From positions 2,480,001 through 2,544,000 of the forward strand of contig NZ_CP040272.1 in NCBI RefSeq assembly GCF_013393905.1: 64,000 nt of DNA, read 5' to 3'. Below the pieces are notes generated by a model, which ran no database searches, was not told the DNA's origin, and saw only the letters and a program-made list of their open reading frames with translations. A program made the position numbers and the translations under genes. Below, piece after piece: positions 18,503 to 27,694 of this stretch. Every line of letters begins with the position of its first letter. Positions within the stretch are counted from its first letter, which is position 1. Origin of the DNA: Nostoc sp. C052. Its GTDB lineage: Bacteria > Cyanobacteriota > Cyanobacteriia > Cyanobacteriales > Nostocaceae.

Positions 18503-18668
18503 TCTCGTTCCCAGTCAGTCTCCGACTGCGAATGCTCGTCGTTGAGGCTCCGCCTCCCTTACTAGCGGCAGAGCCACTTTTGAGTTGCATTTCCCGACTC
18601 TGGCTGCTGAAAACGAGGTTTTAAAGGAGTTTCAGCTTAAGTTGACACTAATTAGCAATGCTGTGCCC
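18503..18668 (+). repeat. dispersed repeat, family D, copy 1
   Basis: Begins TCTCGTTCCCAGTC with a small hairpin, passes through GAGGCTCCGCCTCCCTT, and ends TTTAAAGGAGTTTCAGCTTAAGTTGACAC...TGCTGTGCCC. A second copy in the same orientation lies at 31262-31418. The terminal TTAAGTTGACAC...TGCTGT segment also bounds the element at 51710-52087. Confidence 0.75.
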
Positions 18669-18712
18669 TATTGTGTATTGCATCCAAACGAGAACAGCTA
18701 TACACCCTTTTG

Positions 18713-20383
18713 TCAACTAGCAGCTTTTAAAGCTGCTTCTGCTTGGGAGTGTAACAACAAACCATATTCCAAACCCTCCACCACCGCTTGATAGGAAGCC
18801 GCCAAAATATTGTTAGAAACCCCTACCGTCGTCCAGCGTTGACGACCATTACCTGACTCTACTAACACACGAGTTTTGGCCGCAGTACCCGTATGCCCAT
18901 CGAGAATCCGCACTTTGTAATCTGTCAAATCAAAGGTTGCGATTTGGGGATAAAAGTTTACCAAAGCCTTGCGTAAAGCTGCATCCAAAGCTGCCACAGG
19001 GCCGTTACCTTCCGCCGCCTCCAGAATATTTCTGCCGTCAACAGCGACTTTGACTGTAGCTAGGGCATTGCTAGTTTCTTTCCCCTCAATTAAGTCGCAG
19101 TGGACTTGAAAACCTTTGACTTCAAAAAACTTCTGGCGATCTCCTAAAGCTTCGTGCATCAACAGTACAAAACTGGCTTCTGCTGCCTCAAATTGAAATC
19201 CTTCACTCTCCAAATCTTTGAGACGCTGGAGAATTTCTCTCGCCTCTGCCTTTTGCTGATCCAATTCAATGCCAAAACTGCGGGCTTTAGCTAAAACATT
19301 GCTCAATCCAGACTGTTCAGAAATCACAATGCGGCGACGATTCCCGACTTGTTCCGGCTGAATGTGTTCGTAAGTTAGGGGGTTACGTTCCACGGCTGAT
19401 ACATGAATACCGCCCTTGTGGGCAAAAGCCGAACGTCCGACAAAAGGGGCATGTTCATCTGGTGCAAGGTTGACAACCTCACTCACAAAACGACTAGCTT
19501 CTGTAAGTTGTGTGAGCTGGTCTTCTGTGATACAACTGTAACCCGCCTTCAATTGTAAATTGGGAATTAACGAACAGAGGTTAGCATTGCCGCAACGTTC
19601 ACCATAACCATTAATTGTGCCCTGTACCATCTTTGCCCCGGCCATCACGGCAGCTATTGCGTTAGCAACTGCCATTTCCGAATCGTTATGAGTATGAATT
19701 CCAATTTGAGGGATTGGGGATTGGGAAGAGTCTTTCCTAGTCCCCAGTCCCCAGTCCCCAGTCCCCAGTTTCCCAGTCACCTTTACCACATCTTGAACAA
19801 TTTGGCTAATTTCGTGGGGTAAAGTGCCGCCATTGGTATCACAGAGGACGAGCCATTCAGCACCAGCTGCGATCGCCACCTCTAATGTCTGTAAAGCATA
19901 ATCTCGATTGTGCTTATAGCCATCAAACCAATGTTCGGCATCGTAGATAATCCGACGACCTTGAGAACGGAGGTACTCAATTGTGTCGCGAATCATTGCC
20001 AAATTTTCTGCTAATGTCGTCTTGAGTCCTGTTGTCACGTGTAAATCCCAAGACTTGCCAAAAATCGTTACCCAGCGAGTTCCCGCAGCCAAAATATCCT
20101 GTAGCATCGGTTCGGTTGCAGCAGTCGAGTTAGGGCGTCGAGTCGAACAAAAAGCCACAATTTCAGCTTGTTTGAGCGGATCTTCTTGGAGTTGCCAGAA
20201 AAATTGTACATCCTTGGGATTGGCACCAGGCCAACCGCCTTCAATAAAGGGAATTCCCAGTTGATCGAGTCTACGGGCAATGCGTAACTTATCTTCTATC
20301 GATACTGATAGCCCCTCGCGCTGAGTGCCATCCCGTAATGTAGTGTCATAGAGCCAAAGTTGAGGTGATGAATTTGTGGTCAT
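18713..20383 (-). CDS. cimA: citramalate synthase
   Basis: 556 aa from ATG 20383; the frame is open to 20443 but that would overlap the ferredoxin gene's upstream region and adds non-conserved residues. Condenses pyruvate and acetyl-CoA to (R)-citramalate, the threonine-independent route to 2-oxobutyrate and isoleucine. The aldolase-type domain begins LYDTTLRDGTQREG (metal and catalytic residues) and includes GIHTHNDSEMAVANA near residue 228; the C-terminal regulatory LeuA-dimer domain follows from about residue 420. GGWPGANPKD and the overall length match CimA rather than LeuA. Residues about 201-224 (GTGDWGLGTRKDSSQ) are encoded by a CCCCAGTCC tandem repeat inserted in frame. Confidence 0.87.
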   Translation of the reverse strand: MTTNSSPQLWLYDTTLRDGTQREGLSVSIEDKLRIARRLDQLGIPFIEGGWPGANPKDVQFFWQLQEDPLKQAEIVAFCSTRRPNSTAATEPMLQDILAAGTRWVTIFGKSWDLHVTTGLKTTLAENLAMIRDTIEYLRSQGRRIIYDAEHWFDGYKHNRDYALQTLEVAIAAGAEWLVLCDTNGGTLPHEISQIVQDVVKVTGKLGTGDWGLGTRKDSSQSPIPQIGIHTHNDSEMAVANAIAAVMAGAKMVQGTINGYGERCGNANLCSLIPNLQLKAGYSCITEDQLTQLTEASRFVSEVVNLAPDEHAPFVGRSAFAHKGGIHVSAVERNPLTYEHIQPEQVGNRRRIVISEQSGLSNVLAKARSFGIELDQQKAEAREILQRLKDLESEGFQFEAAEASFVLLMHEALGDRQKFFEVKGFQVHCDLIEGKETSNALATVKVAVDGRNILEAAEGNGPVAALDAALRKALVNFYPQIATFDLTDYKVRILDGHTGTAAKTRVLVESGNGRQRWTTVGVSNNILAASYQAVVEGLEYGLLLHSQAEAALKAAS

Positions 20384-20458
20384 AAAACTGGGACCGACGA
20401 GACAACTTTCGAGGCAATGTGTCAATATACAACAAAAAGCCATTTTGGCAGTTTAAAA

Positions 20459-20797
20459 ATGCCTAAAGTACTAGCTGAAGGTAAAACAATTGATTGTGAG
20501 CAAGGAAGCAATCTCCGAGAGATTTTGCTGCAAAATAGTATTGAACTCTACAATGGCGGTGCTAAGGTAATAAACTGTCGGGGCATTGGCAGTTGTGGTA
20601 CCTGTACGGTTAAGGTAGAGGGCAAAGTATCAGCAGCGAATTGGCGCGATCGAGCGCGGCGTTCGCTTCCTCCCCATTCTCCTACAACAGACTTACGTTT
20701 AGCCTGTCAAACTCAGGTTTTAGGCGATGTGAAAGTGACAAAGTTTGATGGATTTTGGGGACAAGGTTCTCGAATAGTGTGGACACCAAAAGGTTAA
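20459..20797 (+). CDS. [2Fe-2S] ferredoxin
   Basis: 112 aa small electron carrier. Cluster ligands are C40, C46, C49 (CRGIGSCGTC) and C83 (ACQT). The spacing C-x5-C-x2-C is that of adrenodoxin-like or other bacterial ferredoxins rather than the C-x4-C of photosynthetic PetF, so the partner is unlikely to be photosystem I by default. ATG 20459 is preferred over an in-frame upstream start at 20417, because the fold begins MPKVLAEGK. It is divergent from cimA, and 16 bases upstream of the next gene. Confidence 0.87.
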   Translation: MPKVLAEGKTIDCEQGSNLREILLQNSIELYNGGAKVINCRGIGSCGTCTVKVEGKVSAANWRDRARRSLPPHSPTTDLRLACQTQVLGDVKVTKFDGFWGQGSRIVWTPKG

Positions 20798-20813
20798 AAA
20801 GGAGTAAGACAAG

Positions 20814-21212
20814 ATGGGTAGATGGACACCCTTAATTTTGATGGCTGGAGGTTTGGCCATTCTGCTTGGTACGTTACTAGGCATCAACTTTCCGATGGGA
20901 GTACAAACCGCTAACGCTCCCAGTGAAAAAAAATCCCAAGTTCTCCCAGCTAATATCAATGTTAATAGCAGTGCAGGCAGCAAGAATGATGAAACTGCAA
21001 CTGAAGGAAATGAAAAAACTGAAACAAACGAAAACAGGCGCAGCATTGTAGCCCCAAGACCTGATAACAGGAGTAGTGTTGCCCAGAATCCTTCCACTGA
21101 CTCAACCTCACCGGCTGACAGTACAACAGATGGTAGTACAAATACTTCCGACACAAACACCCCATCCAGCGATACAAATCAAAACAGCGAACCAATTCGC
21201 GCCTTGTGGTAA
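20814..21212 (+). CDS. membrane-anchored low-complexity protein of unknown function
   Basis: 132 aa. One hydrophobic segment (residues about 5-25, LILMAGGLAILLGTLLGI), then a long Ser/Thr/Asn/Asp-rich tail with no recognisable domain. AAAGGAG 9 bases before ATG 20814 is a good ribosome-binding site. It lies directly behind the ferredoxin gene and probably shares its transcript. It might anchor at the thylakoid or plasma membrane with a disordered tail outside. Confidence 0.65.
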   Translation: MGRWTPLILMAGGLAILLGTLLGINFPMGVQTANAPSEKKSQVLPANINVNSSAGSKNDETATEGNEKTETNENRRSIVAPRPDNRSSVAQNPSTDSTSPADSTTDGSTNTSDTNTPSSDTNQNSEPIRALW

Positions 21213-21228
21213 ATCTCGATCCGTCTTT

Positions 21229-21345
21229 AGTTACGAGTTATAAGTTATAAGTTATGAGTTATGAGTTATGAGTTATGAGTTATGTACTAATGACCAATGA
21301 CTAATGACTAATGACTAATGACCAATGACTAATGACTAATGACTA
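21229..21345 (+). repeat. heptamer tandem array (GAGTTAT then AATGACT units) covering the thiO start
   Basis: Two successive heptamer arrays: about eight GAGTTAT-type units followed by about nine TAATGAC-type units. The second array ends at the thiO start codon, which is part of the last unit. It leaves no room for a normal ribosome-binding site. Confidence 0.85.
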
Positions 21346-23342
21346 GTGAGACTGTAATTATTGGTGGCGGCGTTATTGGTTTGGCGATCGCCATTGAACT
21401 AAAACTGCGCGGGACAAATGTCACCGTGCTTTGTCGTGACTTCCAGGCTGCCGCTACCCACGCCGCCGCCGGGATGTTGGCACCAGATGCGGAAAACATC
21501 CCTAATGGGGCAATGCGTTCCTTGTGCTGGCGATCGCGTGCCTTATATCCCGACTGGACGCGCAAATTAGAAGAACTAACCGGCTTGAATACTGGTTATC
21601 GTCCCTGCGGTATCCTCGCACCTGTCTTTGAAGAGGCAGGGGGGCAGAGGGCAGGGAGCAGGGAGCAGGGAGCAGGGGGAGATAGGGAAGTAAATTCTTC
21701 CTCATCCCCCTCATCTCCCTCTTATTGGTTAAACAAAGAGGCAATTCACCAATATCAGCCAGGATTGGGAGCAGAAGTAGTTGGTGGTTGGTGGTATCCT
21801 GAAGACGCACAAGTTGATAATAAGGCTCTGGCTCATGTATTGCGGACGGCGGCTGAGTCTGTTGGTGTTGAACTCAAAGGCGGTATCACGGTAGAAGCAT
21901 TTTTACAGCAGCAAGGGCAAGTGGTTGGTGTACAAACCAATGCTGGAATGATTCACGCCGCGCAATATGTTTTAGCTTCAGGTGCTTGGTCAAATGAATT
22001 GTTACCGCTACCTGTGCTACCCAGAAAAGGACAAATGCTGAGTGTGCAGATACCAGAAGTTTCGCCGGAATTGCCGTTGAAGCGGGTTTTGTTTGGGCAG
22101 GATATTTACATCGTACCAAGACGCGATCGCCTGGTGATTGGCGCAACCAGTGAAGACGTTGGCTTTATCCCCAACAACACCCCAGAAGGTATTCAAAAAT
22201 TACTACAAGGTGCTATCCGCCTGTATCCCCAATTAAAGCATTATCCCATCCAAGAATTTTGGTGGGGATTTCGCCCAGCTACCCCCGATGAATTACCTAT
22301 TCTTGGCACTAGCTACTGTCAAAATTTAACTCTGGCGACTGGTCATTACCGCAACGGAATTTTACTTGCGCCCATCACAGCTGCATTGATTGCCGATTTC
22401 ATCTTGGAACAAAAGTCTGACCCTCTACTTGCTAATTTTCACTATTCGCGCTTCCACTCCAAGCCATCTACCTCCACCCCAATGCTGACTCACTCTGCCA
22501 ATTTCTCTAACGGGCATCATACCCCAGACGCGATGAATGGCGTCTCGACAAATTCACCATTAATTATTGCTGGCAAAACCTTCCAATCTCGCTTGATGAC
22601 GGGAACTGGTAAGTATCGCAGCATTGAGGAAATGCAGCAAAGTATCGCCGCCAGCGATTGCCAAATCGTCACTGTTGCAGTCCGACGGGTACAAACCAAG
22701 GCTCCTGGACATGAAGGTTTAGCAGAAGCTTTGGATTGGCAGAAAATCTGGATGTTGCCCAATACCGCAGGCTGTCAAACTGCGGAAGAGGCGATTCGGG
22801 TAGCGCGTTTGGGGCGAGAAATGGCAAAATTGTTAGGACAGGAAGATAATAATTTTGTCAAGTTAGAAGTAATACCTGACCTTAAGTATTTACTCCCAGA
22901 TCCAATCGGGACGCTGCAAGCAGCAGAACAATTAGTAAAAGAGGGCTTTGCAGTATTGCCCTATATTAACGCTGACCCGATGTTAGCCAAGCGTTTAGAA
23001 GAAGTAGGCTGTGCGACAGTAATGCCTTTGGCATCGCCAATTGGTTCTGGACAAGGGCTTAAAACAACTGCCAATATCCAAATCATCATTGAAAATGCAG
23101 GTATACCAGTGGTGGTAGATGCTGGTATTGGTTCACCCTCAGAAGCCGCTCAGGCAATGGAATTGGGGGCAGATGCCTTGTTGATTAATAGTGCGATCGC
23201 TCTTTCTCCAAACCCAGCAGCAATGGCTCGTGCTATGAATTTAGCAACAGTTGCCGGTCGTCTAGCATACCTTGCTGGCAGAATGCCTATTAAAGATTAC
23301 GCTAGTCCTAGTTCTCCTCTGACTGGGACGATTACTAGTTAG
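21339..23342 (+). CDS. thiO/thiG: bifunctional glycine oxidase ThiO - thiazole synthase ThiG
   Basis: 667 aa fusion making the thiazole half of thiamine. Residues 1 to about 375 are ThiO, an FAD enzyme oxidising glycine to iminoacetate (VIIGGGVIGLAIAIELKLRG near residue 5; AGMLAPDAE). Residues about 407-667 are ThiG, which joins iminoacetate, ThiS-bound sulfur and deoxyxylulose phosphate; K508 in VKLEVIPD is the Schiff-base lysine, and GQGLKTTANI and VVDAGIGSPSEAAQAMELG match the family. The fusion is known in cyanobacteria. Residues about 100-127 (QRAGSREQGAGGDRE) are a repeat-derived insertion in ThiO. The start ATG lies inside a heptamer array. No thiS is visible nearby. Confidence 0.92.
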   Translation: MTSETVIIGGGVIGLAIAIELKLRGTNVTVLCRDFQAAATHAAAGMLAPDAENIPNGAMRSLCWRSRALYPDWTRKLEELTGLNTGYRPCGILAPVFEEAGGQRAGSREQGAGGDREVNSSSSPSSPSYWLNKEAIHQYQPGLGAEVVGGWWYPEDAQVDNKALAHVLRTAAESVGVELKGGITVEAFLQQQGQVVGVQTNAGMIHAAQYVLASGAWSNELLPLPVLPRKGQMLSVQIPEVSPELPLKRVLFGQDIYIVPRRDRLVIGATSEDVGFIPNNTPEGIQKLLQGAIRLYPQLKHYPIQEFWWGFRPATPDELPILGTSYCQNLTLATGHYRNGILLAPITAALIADFILEQKSDPLLANFHYSRFHSKPSTSTPMLTHSANFSNGHHTPDAMNGVSTNSPLIIAGKTFQSRLMTGTGKYRSIEEMQQSIAASDCQIVTVAVRRVQTKAPGHEGLAEALDWQKIWMLPNTAGCQTAEEAIRVARLGREMAKLLGQEDNNFVKLEVIPDLKYLLPDPIGTLQAAEQLVKEGFAVLPYINADPMLAKRLEEVGCATVMPLASPIGSGQGLKTTANIQIIIENAGIPVVVDAGIGSPSEAAQAMELGADALLINSAIALSPNPAAMARAMNLATVAGRLAYLAGRMPIKDYASPSSPLTGTITS

Positions 23343-23344
23343 GG

Positions 23345-23433
23345 AATGGGGCATGGTATAGACAGGCAAGGGAGAAGAGTTTTCCCCTCCGCCCCCCGCC
23401 CCTCTGCCTCTTTTCAATCCCCAATCCCCAAAT
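23345..23433 (+). repeat. GC-rich dispersed repeat, family C, copy 2
   Basis: AGGGAGAAGAGTTTTCCCC, then TCCGCCCCCCGCC and CTCTGCCTCTTTTCAATCCC, matching the repeat at 11201-11298 in the same orientation. It starts right after the thiO/thiG stop. Confidence 0.75.
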
Positions 23434-23515
23434 GTAACGATTTATCTAGCAGTTTAAGAGCGGATTTAGCATTTATGTAACATTAAATTAACGATAAAGA
23501 TAAAGGAATTAATTC

Positions 23516-23695
23516 ATGCCCTATACCAATGAAGAAGGCGGTCTTCTGAATAATTTTGCTCGGGAACCAAAGGTTTATCAAGCAGAGCCTCCCACAGAAG
23601 GGCAAAAGCGAACTTATATCCTACTAGGAATTGCCGCTACAACTTTGGTTGTAGGCTTGATTATAGTCGCCTTCTTTGTTTCTAAAAGCAGTTGA
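23516..23695 (+). CDS. psb34: photosystem II assembly protein Psb34
   Basis: 59 aa. The sequence MPYTNEEGGLLNNFAREP, then YQAEPPTEGQKRTYILLG and a single membrane segment (about residues 34-55), matches the Psb34 (ssl1498) family. Psb34 is a thylakoid single-span protein found on PSII assembly intermediates near CP47. AAAGGA sits 7 bases before ATG 23516. A hairpin terminator follows at 23736. The charged N-terminus is expected on the cytosolic (stromal) side. Confidence 0.87.
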   Translation: MPYTNEEGGLLNNFAREPKVYQAEPPTEGQKRTYILLGIAATTLVVGLIIVAFFVSKSS

Positions 23696-23735
23696 TCGTA
23701 AAACACTTTAAGAAAATTTCATCTTTATAGTTTTT

Positions 23736-23776
23736 CAGGTTCCAATTTTAAGAGGGACCTGCTTTTTTATTTTTTG
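23736..23776 (+). terminator. terminator of psb34
   Basis: The stem CAGGTTCC/GGGACCTG (with one G-T pair) closes a 10-base loop at 23736-23761 and is followed by GCTTTTTTATTTTTTG. This is a good factor-independent terminator 40 bases after psb34. Confidence 0.75.
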
Positions 23777-23959
23777 TTAAAATTGAACTAGAAATAAAAG
23801 TATATAATTATACTTTATTATTCCGGCTAGACATCAAGGCTCAATATATCTTGAGCAGCACAACATCTACTAGTTAAAAAATCATTTTTATTATGAATTT
23901 ATCCTACTTAGATGCACCTATAAAGGTGATATATACTGTGTTTTGGCTCTTTAGCCGCT

Positions 23960-26173
23960 ATGAGCGTGAATGATACTCCACACAACAATAATTCTACTTG
24001 GAATCGGCAAGTATACCACCGTCTAAAACTTGCCCTCAGTCTTGGCTTACGACGACAACTTTTTTTAGCTGTATGTGATAATTTACACTTAAGAAATCAA
24101 GTAGCAGCCCGCTTGCATTCAACATTGGCTTATCCTGTTGGACAAGTGCTATATCAGTCATCAAATGCTCAAGAAAATAGCACTCCAGCTTATCCGCGAT
24201 TAGTAACGTTGCGTTTGAATTTAAACGATCCCAATCCCATAATCCAAATTAATCAATGGTTGGCTAATTATCCACCGCCAATGGTTGGAGCATCAAAAGA
24301 TAGCCCTGGACGACCTTTTCCAGTACCAGCATTTCAGATTGTCGGCGTGGAGCATCTCACTAAGCAACCAGTTGCGACACAACGATTATTTTTACACTAT
24401 CTCCGCTTAAGTGAACAATATTTCTCTACACAAGAATCCAGCCGATTCCTAGAATCTAACTTGCTGTTGTGGATACCGCGTCCTTGGTTATCTGCTATTA
24501 AGCAATCAGCACCACAGTTTTGGCGTTGCCGTACTGGCGTATTTGTGTTTGCTGGAGAACCCACACCAGCAAATCAGAATTCGGGCTATCCAGAACGTTT
24601 TTCACGTTCTGGAAGCTTAGATGTAGGGAATATTGAGCAGTCAATTCTAGATGAATCAGTTAACCAAGCAGAACTTAGAACCGCAGCCACCGAGTTCAAG
24701 TTTGAGAATAATGCCGATTTCCCACCAGAGATACAAGGGAATCGCGTAGATAAAACTCAGGAAGTTTCATCATCAACAGCGGATTTGTTGAAGGCTATCC
24801 CACAACCGCAGGAATCTACGAATAGGTCTGGTAGTGGAATTAATAATCAATCGCTGTTGTCTTTATCTTATATTAGCAGTGAGTTAAAGGAGCTAGTAAT
24901 AGCAACAATCAATACAAGTATCGCTCAAAATACAGAGAATTCCTTACAACCACAACAGATTTTATTAGAAATTGAAGAATTACACGAAAATCTTGTTTCA
25001 GAGGAAATACTGGCAGAGGCTTATCATCGTCTGGGCACTTTATACCGCCTTCGCATTGAGCAAGGAGAGTCAACCCTAGAAAACCTGATGGTGGCAATTA
25101 TTGCTTATCAAGAGGCAATTAGCTATGACGAAAATTCACCGCAACTTCCAGATATCTTGAATGACTTGGGTACACTCTACTGGATGCTATACCGCACACC
25201 ACCCAATTCAGAGGAAGGACAAACTTATATAGAGCAGGCTATAGAGTTTTATCAGTTGGCGTTAAAGATGATTTCGCCCCAAACACATTTGGAAACTTAC
25301 GCTCGTGTGCAAAATAATTTGGGGACAGCTTATGGTGATTTAGCCCGTTTTTCTCAACCATCTGAAAATTGGCAGCAAGCAGTTTTAGCTTACAGTGAAG
25401 CACTTAACTACCGTACAGCCGATATGGATTCATTAAAGTATGCGGCTTGTCAAAATAATTTGGGTACTGCTTACTGGCATTTAGGGCAATATAATCAACC
25501 AATTTTACATTTGAAGAAAGCGATCGCAGCTTACAATGAAGCACTTGTACACTACAACCCCGCAGAGGAGCCGCTTAAGTATGGCATGATTCAAAATAAT
25601 ATCGGTACTGCCTGCTGGAATCTGGCACAATACGAACAACCTGCCCAAAATCTCCAGTTAGCGATAGATGTCTACAGCGAAGCTCTCAAGTATCGCACTC
25701 CAGCAAATTTCCCCACCGCCTGCGCCGCTACACAAAATAATCTGGGTACTGCCTATTGGCATCTAGCAAACCTATCTCAGACAACTAAAGAGGCACGGCA
25801 AAATTATCTGCAACTATGCATCAGCGCTTACGAAGAAGCTATAGCTTTGGCTCACTCACTTAGCGATACTTCTTTAAGTTTTGATTTGCTCGCCTCTTAC
25901 AATAATCTGGGACTGGCCCATTATCAGCTAGTAATAGATGAGTCTTTTAAAGGCGACAAAGCAACACGTTCTCAACACTTAGAAGTATCATTAGATAACC
26001 ATTTGCAAGCCTTAAACGGATTCACTAAACAATCCGAGGCTTATCAAACAACCTTCACTTATGTAGTGAAAACTATTCGTGCTTTTCATAATGAATTAGG
26101 AATACAGGGGCAAAATCTGGCTTTATCTAAACTTCCTAGTCAGTTGTTGCCAGAGATTTTGTCAAAGTTATAA
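23960..26173 (+). CDS. tetratricopeptide-repeat protein
   Basis: 737 aa. The N-terminal 200 residues resemble a degenerate nucleotide-binding or effector region (RRQLFLAVCDNLHLRNQVAARL; LLLWIPRPWLSAIKQS), seen in a cyanobacterial family of TPR proteins. Residues about 210-330 are a low-complexity linker. From about residue 340 to the end are TPR-like repeats of 40-50 residues with the recurrent phrase NNLGTAYWHL. It should act as a protein-binding scaffold in the cytosol. No Walker motif is convincingly present. ATG 23960 begins the conserved region. The partner is unknown. Confidence 0.8.
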   Translation: MSVNDTPHNNNSTWNRQVYHRLKLALSLGLRRQLFLAVCDNLHLRNQVAARLHSTLAYPVGQVLYQSSNAQENSTPAYPRLVTLRLNLNDPNPIIQINQWLANYPPPMVGASKDSPGRPFPVPAFQIVGVEHLTKQPVATQRLFLHYLRLSEQYFSTQESSRFLESNLLLWIPRPWLSAIKQSAPQFWRCRTGVFVFAGEPTPANQNSGYPERFSRSGSLDVGNIEQSILDESVNQAELRTAATEFKFENNADFPPEIQGNRVDKTQEVSSSTADLLKAIPQPQESTNRSGSGINNQSLLSLSYISSELKELVIATINTSIAQNTENSLQPQQILLEIEELHENLVSEEILAEAYHRLGTLYRLRIEQGESTLENLMVAIIAYQEAISYDENSPQLPDILNDLGTLYWMLYRTPPNSEEGQTYIEQAIEFYQLALKMISPQTHLETYARVQNNLGTAYGDLARFSQPSENWQQAVLAYSEALNYRTADMDSLKYAACQNNLGTAYWHLGQYNQPILHLKKAIAAYNEALVHYNPAEEPLKYGMIQNNIGTACWNLAQYEQPAQNLQLAIDVYSEALKYRTPANFPTACAATQNNLGTAYWHLANLSQTTKEARQNYLQLCISAYEEAIALAHSLSDTSLSFDLLASYNNLGLAHYQLVIDESFKGDKATRSQHLEVSLDNHLQALNGFTKQSEAYQTTFTYVVKTIRAFHNELGIQGQNLALSKLPSQLLPEILSKL

Positions 26174-26514
26174 AACGGCATGATAAAACCAAACTGTGTA
26201 AATAAAAGTCAACAAGGCTCAAACTCTCTTTCCCCCTGCTCTCCGCTCCCTGCTCCCTGCCGTATCCCAACGATAATTATTTACGCCGACCTACTTAGTT
26301 CTAGCTGGGTATACTCTAAAATAAATTTCTCAATTAAAAATAAAATAATCTCTGATGCGCCTGATTTACTCTTGCCCACTTACTTAGTTTAAATATACTA
26401 AAAAGGACGAATACTAAAAAGTTAGCAGAAAATTAGAAAAAGTAGGTTAGAAGTACTATTGTTACCTCATTTTCAACACTTGAGCAAAAATATCAACGTA
26501 TCCAAAAGGAGTTA
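26174..26514. other. intergenic region with a GC-rich repeat fragment
   Basis: It holds a CTCTTTCCCCCTGCTCTCC / CTCCCTGCTCCCTGCC fragment of repeat family C at about 26228-26262 and otherwise AT-rich DNA. The last 54 bases are an in-frame upstream extension of the K+ channel gene. Confidence 0.5.
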
Positions 26515-27531
26515 ATGGCTGGGGCGATCGCTCTCGGCGGTGTTTTCTTTATTGGCACTTTGTGGTACTGGTTAGTGGAAGGCTGGTCATGGGAAGATGC
26601 GGCTTACATGACAGTCATCACCTTAGCGACTGTGGGATATGGAGAAACTCACCCACTTGGTAGCCGAGGACGGTTGTTTACAATTGCTCTGATTTTGTTG
26701 GGTGTAGTCAATATTGGTTACATTGTCAACAGATTTACAGAAGCGATCATTCAAGGCTACTTTCAAGAAGGAATTCGGCTACAGCAACAGAGGCGGTTAA
26801 TGGAATCTCTAACAGAACATTACATCATCTGTGGATTTAGTCGGACTGGTCGTCAAATTGCCAAAGAATTTCGGGCAGAAGGTGTACCTTTTGTGGTGAT
26901 TGATTCGGATATGGAATCGGTACAAAGGGCGCAGACTGAAGGTTACACAGCATATCAAGGTGATGCTACATTAGATGACACACTCTTAGAAGTCGGCATT
27001 GAACGGGCGATGTGTATCGTTGCAGCCCTTCCTTCCGATGCCGAAAATTTATATATTGTTTTATCAGCAAAAACACTCAATTCGGGAATTCGGGTAATTG
27101 CACGGGCAAGTACAGAAGAAGCTTTGCAGAAGTTACGACGCGGTGGTGCAGATGAAGTCATATCCCCCTATATCACTGGTGGGAAACGCATGGCTGCTGC
27201 GGCTCTCAGACCTCAAGTCTTAGACTTTGTAGATGGAATTTTGACAGGTGCAGACCGTCAGTTGTATATGGAAGAATTTTTACTCGATCCGGCTTTTTGT
27301 CCCTTTGTAGGTCAGAGTTTGCAAAAAGCGAGATTGCGATCGCAATCTGGGGCATTAGTTCTAGCAATTCGCCGTCTTGATGGGACTCTCATCGGTGGCC
27401 CTACTGGCGATACGGTGTTAATGCCAGGCGATCGGCTAATTGGTATGGGTACAGCAGAACAATTGCGTAGCCTTAACCAAATTCTCGGCCCAATTGGTTC
27501 TCAGAAATTGCGACGACCGAAAAATAGTTGA
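26515..27531 (+). CDS. potassium channel with RCK (TrkA-N) domain
   Basis: 338 aa from ATG 26515. Membrane segment 1 is at about residues 3-20, the pore helix and selectivity filter TVGYGE at 39-44, and membrane segment 2 at about 52-70. A cytosolic RCK domain follows (YIICGFSRTGRQIAKEF near 102, a Rossmann fold), then an RCK-C domain to the end. This is the MthK-like two-span channel plan, a tetramer gated by a ligand. AAGGAG lies 3 bases before ATG 26515, a short spacing. The frame is open upstream to a possible ATT start at 26458, giving VTSFSTLEQKYQRIQKEL, so translation may begin earlier at a rare codon. Confidence 0.88.
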   Translation: MAGAIALGGVFFIGTLWYWLVEGWSWEDAAYMTVITLATVGYGETHPLGSRGRLFTIALILLGVVNIGYIVNRFTEAIIQGYFQEGIRLQQQRRLMESLTEHYIICGFSRTGRQIAKEFRAEGVPFVVIDSDMESVQRAQTEGYTAYQGDATLDDTLLEVGIERAMCIVAALPSDAENLYIVLSAKTLNSGIRVIARASTEEALQKLRRGGADEVISPYITGGKRMAAAALRPQVLDFVDGILTGADRQLYMEEFLLDPAFCPFVGQSLQKARLRSQSGALVLAIRRLDGTLIGGPTGDTVLMPGDRLIGMGTAEQLRSLNQILGPIGSQKLRRPKNS

Positions 27532-27694
27532 GGGCAGATATCAGATAATTTCTGTAGACAAAAAGGTTTAAAAAAATAGGTATTAATATGAATACAAATT
27601 TAGAAGATTTCTCATATCTATGGAATGGTCAAAAACCTGATTGGGCACTGTTAAAATTTTATGCCTCACCTTCAGAAAAAGAACCAAGATATTT

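Noticed and set aside
21213..21338. TPP riboswitch in front of thiO/thiG
   Set aside because: The leader is wholly heptamer arrays; no CTGAGA/ACCTGA-type thi-box elements are visible.
26180..26392. 70-codon open frame after the TPR gene
   Set aside because: It is made of the CCCTGCTCCC repeat and AT-rich flank, with no conserved look and no ribosome-binding site.
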